Shown: positions 1 through 5,355 of the stretch, piece after piece | Layout of the letters: every line of letters begins with the position of its first letter | How positions within the stretch are numbered: the stretch's first letter is position 1 | Source of the DNA: CBDUXZ01 sp965371325 [NCBI: uncultured bacterium] | Lineage (GTDB): Bacteria > JAUYMQ01 | NCBI GenBank assembly: GCA_965371325.1 | Contig: CBDUXZ010000115.1 | Coordinates: forward strand, 1 to 6,450 | Direction of reading: 5' to 3' | DNA length: 6,450 nt | Notes under the pieces: model-generated | What the model was told of the DNA's origin: nothing | What the model saw: only the letters and a program-made list of their open reading frames with translations | Database searches by the model: none | Program-made: the position numbers and the translations under genes

Positions 1-101
1 ATCACAGTGGCGGGACCGTGGCCGATTTTCACGGCCTTCCCTTTTCACCCGCGCCCTTCTACGACCCGGTCTGGGGCGCGGGCACCCAAACGACATTATG
101 A
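1..101 (+). CDS. C-terminal end of an unidentified plus-strand gene (partial)
   Basis: This frame is open from the left edge (first full codon at 3) to a TGA at 99-101 and encodes 32 visible residues, starting HSGGTVADFHGL and ending GAGTQTTL. Third codon positions are mostly G or C, as in the other genes of this window, and the composition (Gly, Pro, aromatic residues, few Arg/Ser runs) looks more protein-like than the other five frames here. I do not recognise a family from so short a piece. It would converge on the minus-strand membrane protein gene that stops at 133, leaving 31 bases between the two stops. It may be a chance open frame; the sequence left of the window decides this. Confidence 0.4.
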   Translation, partial: HSGGTVADFHGLPFSPAPFYDPVWGAGTQTTL

Positions 102-107
102 CAATGT
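93..107. repeat. Small inverted repeat between convergent stops
   Basis: ACATT and AATGT form a perfect 5-bp inverted repeat around a 5-base spacer (ATGAC). It begins inside the stop-proximal end of the putative plus-strand frame and lies 26 bases beyond the stop of the minus-strand membrane protein gene. The stem is short, AT-rich and lacks a following T run on either strand, so it is a poor rho-independent terminator. The dyad could equally be a protein-binding site or chance. Confidence 0.3.
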
Positions 108-132
108 AGGATGATGGGGGCGCTATCTCATG

Positions 133-1791
133 TCAAGGGGGCTGGGTGAAGACCTTGAAGCGGATCGGTTCGACAACGCGATAGAGGTAAAAGGCATCGG
201 CATACGGCAGATTCGGAACAATAAAGAAAATCGATTCGATCGCAGCGCCTGTCTCGCTACGGAAAACCTCGATCAACTCGAATGCCGGGCCCTGTATGGG
301 CGCCCGGTCAAAACCCGCAGCGAGAATATAGTCGCGTCTCTTTGGATCGAGGGCCTGGACGGGTTGGGGATTCACGATACGGTTTCCACTCGTATTCTTG
401 CGATACAGCTGGACGGAATCGGCCTGGATCGCGAGAATCCTCGAGTTCCGTAGATACCTCGTCATGTAAGCGTTCGCGCGATCGACTCGAACCATGTGAC
501 CACCCGCGACTTCGCGCACGACAACGGAGCCCCACGCCTCGGCCGTGATTTGAAGTGCGAACGCGGAGACGAAAAGGAAGCGCAGCATACGGCCCCGGGA
601 GGGGAGACGCGCACCGGCAAGCAGGAGGACGAGTGCCGCGGGGATCGACGCACCCGCAAGATGCCTCGGACGCCACACATCAGGCAGCAGCGGATAGATC
701 GAGAAACTGGCGATATGAAGGAGGAGCCAGGGAAGAGACAGGCATGCGAGTGCGCGAACTCCACGCGTCGTCATTTCCAGGGACGATTCTTCTTCTCGCG
801 GCAACTCCCCCGTGACGCCTTCGGTTCCGGGCGCCGATCGGTATGAACCCTGCGATGATTCGTCCGGGCGGTTCACGCCAGATCCTTTTTCTCGGAAACG
901 AAACCAGAGGACGACTCCCAGGGCCAGGAGACAGGGGGTAAACAAGAGACTCAGGCTCCCGAGGAGAGAAAGGAGCGTTCCGAAGGAGGCAGGCTGCCAG
1001 AAATAGCCTGCCGAAGGGACCGCGCTCGCTCCTGGGATAAAGGGGAGGTTTCGGAGAGTCGCTGGCTGAAGGATCCAAGGATATGCGTATATTACCAAGA
1101 GGACCCAGGGTGCGGCCCAGCGCTTCACCACGCGGATGGCGCCTTCCCGATCCTTCAGCGCGAACCAGGCCAGTCCCCACCCCAGCGCCATCACCGCGGG
1201 CAGGATCTTGCCCGAAAGCTTGGTCTTGATGGCCAGCCACCCGCATAAGCCCCCTACCACGATGCGCCACCACGATCCGCGACCCCCGTCTCGTAGGTCG
1301 ACTCCGAAGGCAAAGAGCGTGGCGATGGCCAGAATCTGAGCCAGGACCTCGAAGTCGGCGACCACCAGCGTGGCCTCGAAAAGGACGGGGGAAAAAGCAA
1401 AACAAAGGCCCGCAAGAACGGCCAGTGTGCGGTCCCTTGTAAACACCTGCACCAAGCGCGTGAGAAGAATCACACACGCGACCAGGAAGCCGACCTTCAT
1501 CAGGTGATAGGGAACCGGATTGTAGCCGGCAAAAGGCTCGATCATCTTGAAGATGGCGCTTATGACCGGCTTGTCGAGAAAGCCAAGCGCACCACTGGCC
1601 GGGAGGGGCATCACCAATTCCTGCCCGATTACCGAGAATGTGATGTCCGGCACGCGATCGATCCACCGAAGATAGTCCTCGTCGAAAAGAGGCATCCGCT
1701 GCGTGAGGAGCAGCCCCCAAGTTAAGGCCGCCGCGCCCATGCCTATCGGGATCTTCCCCGAAAGGCTGCCCCGGTGACTTTTCTCCTTCAT
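133..1791 (-). CDS. Multi-pass membrane protein, GT-C glycosyltransferase-like
   Basis: A 552-residue integral membrane protein. A transmembrane helix at about 14-30 is followed by an acidic motif DEDY (37-40), the position where GT-C glycosyltransferases (PMT/ArnT-like, using polyprenyl-phosphate sugars) carry catalytic acidic residues in the first outer loop. Further hydrophobic segments lie at about 97-116, 122-165, 173-212, 226-241, 268-298, 345-368 and 376-394, with another near 402-420. The last ~120 residues are mostly soluble, as in many GT-C enzymes. A hydrophilic stretch rich in Ser, Gly, Glu and Arg (about 299-344) interrupts the membrane part and is unusual. The ATG at 1791 is the first possible start, because an in-frame TGA lies just upstream. 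No good ribosome binding site precedes it; Met18 (1740) is an alternative. The gene has its own candidate promoter and is separate from the operon to its right. The fold class is inferred from topology and the acidic motif; the substrate is unknown, and a non-enzymatic membrane protein cannot be excluded. Confidence 0.8.
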   Translation of the reverse strand: MKEKSHRGSLSGKIPIGMGAAALTWGLLLTQRMPLFDEDYLRWIDRVPDITFSVIGQELVMPLPASGALGFLDKPVISAIFKMIEPFAGYNPVPYHLMKVGFLVACVILLTRLVQVFTRDRTLAVLAGLCFAFSPVLFEATLVVADFEVLAQILAIATLFAFGVDLRDGGRGSWWRIVVGGLCGWLAIKTKLSGKILPAVMALGWGLAWFALKDREGAIRVVKRWAAPWVLLVIYAYPWILQPATLRNLPFIPGASAVPSAGYFWQPASFGTLLSLLGSLSLLFTPCLLALGVVLWFRFREKGSGVNRPDESSQGSYRSAPGTEGVTGELPREEESSLEMTTRGVRALACLSLPWLLLHIASFSIYPLLPDVWRPRHLAGASIPAALVLLLAGARLPSRGRMLRFLFVSAFALQITAEAWGSVVVREVAGGHMVRVDRANAYMTRYLRNSRILAIQADSVQLYRKNTSGNRIVNPQPVQALDPKRRDYILAAGFDRAPIQGPAFELIEVFRSETGAAIESIFFIVPNLPYADAFYLYRVVEPIRFKVFTQPP

Positions 1792-2100
1792 TGCTATCGT
1801 CCCAATTCATTCGCATCGTCACGATCAAGCGCCGTGCGCAAGCATATTCCCGTATGGGTCAGCGGGTGTCAACAAATTGGACTGCTCTATCCGACGATTT
1901 GGGGAGAGTGCCCGCCGAAGCCCGTGACGCCGCCGTTGTCCACCTTAACCTCGACGATGCAAGCCGTTCATGTTGCGCTCGCGGTGATCGATGCAGCGAT
2001 GAGATTCTATACCAGGGTTGATCAGAGTGATCTTCGAGCCAAAGAGAAGCTCCGTGCACGGAATTCATTTGGCGGCGGTGGCCTTTACTTCAAGAATCAA
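1792..2100. other. Intergenic region without a supported gene
   Basis: About 310 bases between the start of the membrane protein gene and the terminator of the comEA-like gene. Open frames exist on both strands (for example minus 2068-1859 and plus 1774-2190), but none has a ribosome binding site or a recognisable product, and the plus frame runs straight through the terminator hairpin. Visible structure includes a candidate minus-strand promoter (1841-1872), a perfect 12-base palindrome TCCGTGCACGGA (2051-2062), and an inverted repeat GATCA-GAG-TGATC (2020-2032) beside a minus-strand TATAGAAT (2011-2004). Confidence 0.6.
1841..1872 (-). promoter_or_regulatory. Candidate sigma70-type promoter for the membrane protein gene
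   Basis: On the minus strand a perfect TTGACA -35 hexamer (1872-1867) is followed after 17 bases by GAATAT (1849-1844), or after 20 bases by the better -10 match TATGCT (1846-1841). Transcription would begin near 1835, giving a leader of about 45 bases before the ATG at 1791. The exact -35 match in GC-rich sequence at a sensible distance from the gene is the main support. The -10 element is imperfect in either reading. Confidence 0.4.
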
Positions 2101-2131
2101 CGGCCCCCTCCGGGCTTTCCGGAGGGGGCCG
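2101..2131 (-). terminator. Rho-independent-type terminator after the comEA-like gene
   Basis: A perfect 13-bp GC-rich inverted repeat (2101-2113 with 2119-2131) encloses a 5-base loop. It begins 27 bases beyond the stop codon of the ComEA-like gene. On the minus strand it is followed by TTGATTCTT, a moderately T-rich tract; on the plus strand no T run follows. This orientation marks the likely 3' end of the radA-to-comEA gene cluster. Confidence 0.8.
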
Positions 2132-2158
2132 CGACGGGTGTGCGAGACCGAGGTTTCC

Positions 2159-2485
2159 CTAGCGTGCTTTTTTCGATCCGCCCGTCGTGACGTAGGGGCG
2201 AATCTTCTGGAGAAGCGTCTCGCCAATGCCTTTCACCTGGAGCAGGTCTTCCGGGGCGCCGAAAGGCCCGTGCTCCGAGCGGTGGCTGAGAATGGCGGCC
2301 GCTTTCGCCTGACCGATGCCGGGGAGCGTCATGAGCTCATCGGACGTGGCCGCGTTGATGTCCACGGTCATTCCGCTCTCCGTGGCGAACGCCTGGACGG
2401 GCGTGTAGCCGGGGAGCATGGCCAGGAGCGCCGCCGCCATAAGAAGGGCGGTGATGGCCGTAAGGGTGAAGTTCCGATTCTTCAT
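2159..2485 (-). CDS. Secreted ComEA-like helix-hairpin-helix DNA-binding protein
   Basis: A 108-residue protein of the ComEA family, whose members bind double-stranded DNA outside the cytoplasmic membrane during natural transformation. A signal peptide is visible: basic MKNRN, a hydrophobic core at about 7-25, and a plausible signal peptidase I site after VQA (residue 32). The mature part holds the typical ComEA block: VDINAA (41-46), then the first helix-hairpin-helix with LPGIG (54-58), and the second with VKGIG (84-88) ending in IRPYV. The basic tail GSKKAR is short. The length matches the single-domain ComEA form of Gram-negative bacteria, without the membrane-anchored N-terminal domain of Bacillus ComEA. 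It is preceded by an ideal ribosome binding site, and its own terminator follows. It lies 146 bases downstream of the polyprenyl synthase stop in the same direction. No ComEC or other competence gene is in view, so a role in DNA uptake is inferred from family only; short secreted helix-hairpin-helix proteins without known roles also occur. Confidence 0.93.
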   Translation of the reverse strand: MKNRNFTLTAITALLMAAALLAMLPGYTPVQAFATESGMTVDINAATSDELMTLPGIGQAKAAAILSHRSEHGPFGAPEDLLQVKGIGETLLQKIRPYVTTGGSKKAR

Positions 2486-2491
2486 CTGGAT

Positions 2492-2498
2492 CCTCCTT
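2492..2498 (-). promoter_or_regulatory. Strong ribosome binding site of the ComEA-like gene
   Basis: AAGGAGG on the minus strand lies 6 bases upstream of the ATG at 2485, near-perfect complementarity to the 16S rRNA tail at good spacing. It fixes the start and suggests efficient translation; it is the best ribosome binding site in the window. Confidence 0.85.
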
Positions 2499-2544
2499 GC
2501 AACCCCTCCCGCGCGCGCTTCGGCACCCGGGGTGGGCTAAGGCC

Positions 2545-2584
2545 CCGCATTAGGCTCCACCGCCTGGAAGCGGGGAGAATGCGG
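2545..2584 (-). other. Long imperfect hairpin in the leader of the ComEA-like gene
   Basis: Between the polyprenyl synthase stop and the ComEA-like start, three blocks pair in order: CCGCATT with AATGCGG (2545-2551 / 2578-2584), CTCC with GGAG (2555-2558 / 2574-2577), and CCGC with GCGG (2560-2563 / 2570-2573). This gives 15 base pairs with a 6-base loop; the only unpaired stem bases are three (2552-2554) and one (2559), both on the low-coordinate arm. No T run follows on the minus strand, so it is not a classical terminator. It could be an RNA-processing or mRNA-stabilising structure, a weak terminator of the upstream gene, or a regulatory leader. Confidence 0.5.
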
Positions 2585-2611
2585 AGCGGTGTGCTCGGAA
2601 GATCAGGGAGG

Positions 2612-2625
2612 GTCTCTCGAGAGAC
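2612..2625. repeat. Perfect 14-base palindrome after the polyprenyl synthase stop
   Basis: GTCTCTCGAGAGAC is exactly self-complementary and lies 6 bases beyond the TAA of the polyprenyl synthase gene. With no loop in the centre it is a weak RNA hairpin, but it is symmetric as duplex DNA and could be a dimer-binding site. It may be chance. Confidence 0.35.
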
Positions 2626-2631
2626 GTGGTT

Positions 2632-3618
2632 TTAGCGGTCTCGCGCCACCACGTAACGGGAAAGCTGGAGGAGGGCGTCCTTCTCGTCGCCATCTGGGAA
2701 CGGATCGAGAAGCGCCCTGCATCGCGCTACATATTCCCGGGCGCGGGCGATCGATCCGTCGATACCACCGTAACGATGGATAACTTCGATGACCAGCTCG
2801 AATTCTTTCGGCCCCGCATCGCCCGCCTTGAGAATCGCGCCGACTGTTTCTCGCTCGGTTGGCGTACAGGCGCGCAGGGCCAGGATGAGCGGAAGGGTGA
2901 CCTTCCCTTCCGCGAGATCGTTGCCGTGCCGCTTCCCGAAAACCTTCTCGTCGCCGACGTAGTCGAGCGCGTCGTCCATGAGCTGAAAGGCGAACCCCAG
3001 GTTCAGCCCGCAGCGCCGGAGCGCTTCACCTCTCTCATCGCTGACCTCGCCCAGGATGGCGCCCAGCTCCGACGCCGCCGAGATGAGCACCGCGGTTTTT
3101 CGTTCGATAACGGACATGTACTGTTCCTCGGTGGTGTTCACGTCGTGCTGCCTGCCCAGCTGCAGCACCTCCCCCTCCGCCATGGCGCGCAGCGCCTCGG
3201 CCACCACCTTGACGGTCCGGATGTCGTTGTCGGCCGCGAGCATCGACGAAGCGCGACCGTAGAGGAAATCGCCCACCAGAACACTCGCCTGGTTCCCGAA
3301 GACAAGGTTGGCCGAATCCATGCCCCGGCGGAGCCGCGCGTTGTCGACAACGTCATCGTGCAAGAGAGAGGCGGTGTGGACGAATTCGATCACGGCCGCG
3401 AGGTTGTGCGTGCGTGGACCGCGGTAGCCGGCGAGGCGCGCCGAGAAAAGAAGGAGCGCCGGGCGGAAACGCTTCCCCCCCGCGGAGAAGACATACTCGC
3501 CGACGCGGGGAATTAGCGGGACGTCGGAGCCGAGGTGGAGGGCGATAACGCGCTCGACCGCCTCCAGATCATCCCTGATCGCCGCTGTTATTCTCGGGTA
3601 ATCCAAACCGCGCTCCAT
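2632..3618 (-). CDS. Long-chain (E)-polyprenyl diphosphate synthase
   Basis: A 328-residue trans-prenyltransferase of the IspB/HepT class. It adds isopentenyl diphosphate units to an allylic diphosphate to build the long polyprenyl chain of ubiquinone or menaquinone, in the cytoplasm. Family motifs are intact: GGKRFRP (47-53, IPP binding), first aspartate-rich motif DDVVD (88-92) followed by RLRRG, KT (174-175), FQLMDDALD with the second aspartate-rich motif DDALD (215-219), and GNDLAEGKVTLPLI after it. The fifth residue before the first motif is Ala83, not an aromatic residue; small residues here go with long-chain products. Chain length cannot be read exactly. The start at Met 3618 gives an N-terminus like E. 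coli IspB. The frame stays open to 3714 but the extra 32 residues look noncoding and include a hairpin. Codon 5 is a TTG (3606) with GGAG six bases upstream and is an alternative start. It lies downstream of the cytochrome gene and upstream of comEA; quinone synthesis beside a redox cytochrome is a plausible but unproven link. Confidence 0.95.
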   Translation of the reverse strand: MERGLDYPRITAAIRDDLEAVERVIALHLGSDVPLIPRVGEYVFSAGGKRFRPALLLFSARLAGYRGPRTHNLAAVIEFVHTASLLHDDVVDNARLRRGMDSANLVFGNQASVLVGDFLYGRASSMLAADNDIRTVKVVAEALRAMAEGEVLQLGRQHDVNTTEEQYMSVIERKTAVLISAASELGAILGEVSDERGEALRRCGLNLGFAFQLMDDALDYVGDEKVFGKRHGNDLAEGKVTLPLILALRACTPTERETVGAILKAGDAGPKEFELVIEVIHRYGGIDGSIARAREYVARCRALLDPFPDGDEKDALLQLSRYVVARDR

Positions 3619-3631
3619 TCTCCGAAAGCCG

Positions 3632-3667
3632 CCCCTCGAACCCGACGGGGGAAGGCTCCCCCAGGGG
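3632..3667 (-). other. GC-rich hairpin in the leader of the polyprenyl synthase gene
   Basis: GGGGGA (3647-3652) pairs with TCCCCC (3657-3662) around a 4-base loop. An outer helix CCCCT / AGGGG (3632-3636 / 3663-3667) can close the structure with a 10-base bulge on one side. It sits in the 105 bases between the cytochrome stop (3724) and the synthase ATG (3618). No T tract follows in the direction of transcription, so it does not look like a full terminator. It could reduce read-through, separate the messages by processing, or mask the weak ribosome binding region. Confidence 0.4.
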
Positions 3668-3723
3668 AAAATCGCCTCCGTAAAAAAGTAGCCGAAAGCC
3701 CAGCAGGGTGTCAAAACGCGTCC

Positions 3724-5355
3724 CTACTCCCGCAAGCTCGATGCGGCGGACCCTGCGTTCTGCTTTTGCATCGCTGCGGCGTCGGCCGTACCCGCCCGTG
3801 AGCAACGGATCCCCTCGAGGTAGCTCTCCACGTCCGCGGCAAACCGCGTGCTCTCCTCGGGCGTGTGGCACTGGAGGCAGGCCGAGAGTGCGACCTCCGC
3901 CTTCATGCCCCCCACGCCCCGCGCGCCGCCCGCCTCCACGTGGTCGCTTCCCGGACCGTGACAAGCTTCGCACTGAACGTTCTTCAGATTACCTGCCGCG
4001 GCCGGGTGATTGAATCCTCCCGGCTTGTTCCAGCCCGTCACGTGGCAGCCCACGCACTCGAGATCGTACTCCGACTGTCGGTCCTCGAGGGTGGCGTAAG
4101 CATGCGCGTGCGGGAGCGTGCTCACAAAATCGAACACGCGCGTGTGGCAACCCCGGCAGGCTTCGTCCCCCGTGTAGCGCGCCCCTTCCGTGGGGAGGCG
4201 CTCCGCCGAGACCGGCGCGTTCCGGTTCAGTTCGGCTACCTCGAGTTTGTATTCGTTCATGAGGCGCTGTATCCCCGGATTCTCGACGAGGTAGTCACCG
4301 ACCGCATACACCGTATGGCGTAAGGTCCCGGGCTCAACGAGAGGAAGGGCGGGCAGCAGCCGGCGCTCCTTGCGCTCCGGCACACCCCGCAGATCGAGAT
4401 CGTCCCCGAACCGGATGCCGTCCGTTGCCCTTCGACCCTCCGGATGCAGCCCATGCACGGTCGGCTTCTCCGTAACGTTGATAAACCCTTCGGCGCCAAC
4501 CGGTGCAGAGGCCAAATCAATTCGCCCCAGGAACTCGCCGAGCGGCTTCACCTGTACGAGGAAGGTGTTCCCCGCCTGATCGGGAACCACGACGTTCGCA
4601 GGCTCTCCCCTCACGCCAGCCCCGATCACGAGGTCGATGCCTTCGACGCGACCTGCAAGCCGGGCATTGGCCTTCCGGTCGAGGGTCGAGAGCAACACCA
4701 TCACGTCGGTCTGCCCGCTAAACGCCTCCACCGTCGCACGCACGCGAGCGACCGGATCCTCCACGCGGAAGCGCTCTTTCTCCGACGCCGGGACAGACGC
4801 CGGATCCATGACCCCGACGAAGGTCACCCGCACGCCGCCCGCATCGACGATCGTCGCTGCCTGGGCGAGGGTTTTTCGCAGGCCCTTCGGCGCGAAGAGA
4901 TTCGCCGACAACGCTGCTGCGCCGATCTTCCTGCCCTCCTGGATCGCCAGCTCGCTCCCTCCGGCGAGATCATTCCCACCGATGTTCAGAACTCCCGCAC
5001 CCAGCGCGCCATAGGCCTTCTGCATGAAACCCGCCTTGAGAATTCGCTGCGCGCCCATCGCCTCGCTGATTTGCGCTTCCTGAAAGAGACGGTCGCCCGC
5101 ATCGACCAGGATGAGCGCGGCCGTTTCTTTTCGAATTTCCTGGAGGAGTGTCGCGATGCGCGCGATGCCCCCAAGCTGTCCCGGGCTGCAACCGCACGGT
5201 TCGAGCGCCCCCTGGACGCCGCCCGTGTAGAGGATGGTGACGCGGCCCGGCACCGGCGGGCCAGGTGCCTCGCGGCGGCAGGCAGTGAGCACGGGCGGGA
5301 GCCCGCAGATAATGACGACGGCAAGCAGCCGCATGATCGGCGCCCATTTACCCAT
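3724..5355 (-). CDS. Tetrahaem cytochrome c lipoprotein with degenerate UshA/5'-nucleotidase-like domain
   Basis: A 543-residue envelope protein. A lipoprotein signal sequence ends in the lipobox LTAC (23-26), with Cys26 as the likely lipidated residue. Residues ~38-285 resemble the metallophosphoesterase part of UshA/5'-nucleotidases: a strand ILYTGGVQG (41-49) leading into EPCGC and GQLGG (52-63), LVDAGD (83-88), IGGNDLAGG (125-133), and GIDLVIGAG (239-247). Most metal-binding residues of active enzymes are missing, so catalysis is doubtful. Residues ~395-500 carry four c-type haem motifs: CRGCH (400-404), CVGCH (434-438), CEACH (462-466) and CLQCH (493-497), spaced as in cytochrome c554-like multihaem proteins. 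The family is usually annotated as multihaem cytochrome or 5'-nucleotidase; the redox partner is unknown. The ATG at 5355 is chosen because it overlaps the radA stop by 8 bases, has GGAG ten bases upstream, and gives a compact signal peptide. An ATG at 5379 lies deeper in radA; one at 5334 would leave a minimal signal. The ~45-residue tail after the last haem has no recognisable motif. Confidence 0.9.
   Translation of the reverse strand: MGKWAPIMRLLAVVIICGLPPVLTACRREAPGPPVPGRVTILYTGGVQGALEPCGCSPGQLGGIARIATLLQEIRKETAALILVDAGDRLFQEAQISEAMGAQRILKAGFMQKAYGALGAGVLNIGGNDLAGGSELAIQEGRKIGAAALSANLFAPKGLRKTLAQAATIVDAGGVRVTFVGVMDPASVPASEKERFRVEDPVARVRATVEAFSGQTDVMVLLSTLDRKANARLAGRVEGIDLVIGAGVRGEPANVVVPDQAGNTFLVQVKPLGEFLGRIDLASAPVGAEGFINVTEKPTVHGLHPEGRRATDGIRFGDDLDLRGVPERKERRLLPALPLVEPGTLRHTVYAVGDYLVENPGIQRLMNEYKLEVAELNRNAPVSAERLPTEGARYTGDEACRGCHTRVFDFVSTLPHAHAYATLEDRQSEYDLECVGCHVTGWNKPGGFNHPAAAGNLKNVQCEACHGPGSDHVEAGGARGVGGMKAEVALSACLQCHTPEESTRFAADVESYLEGIRCSRAGTADAAAMQKQNAGSAASSLRE

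Noticed and set aside
20-36. GGCCG / CGGCC hairpin followed by TTCCCTTTT on the plus strand, resembling a terminator
   Set aside because: The stem is only 5 bp, the T run is interrupted by three C residues, and it lies inside the frame that appears to be coding up to 101.
680-1828. Minus-strand open frame of 382 codons overlapping the membrane protein gene
   Set aside because: It is an alternative frame of the same DNA. Its product is Gly/Arg/Pro-rich without hydrophobic segments, while the 552-residue frame gives coherent transmembrane helices.
1774-2190. Plus-strand open frame of 138 codons across the intergenic region
   Set aside because: It starts inside the membrane protein gene on the other strand, crosses the 13-bp terminator hairpin and runs into the ComEA-like gene; no ribosome binding site and no recognisable product.
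2626-3516. Plus-strand open frame of 296 codons
   Set aside because: It is antisense to the polyprenyl synthase, whose catalytic motifs are all intact. The plus-strand translation is rich in Arg, His and Pro with no family resemblance, as expected of the complement of a GC-rich gene.
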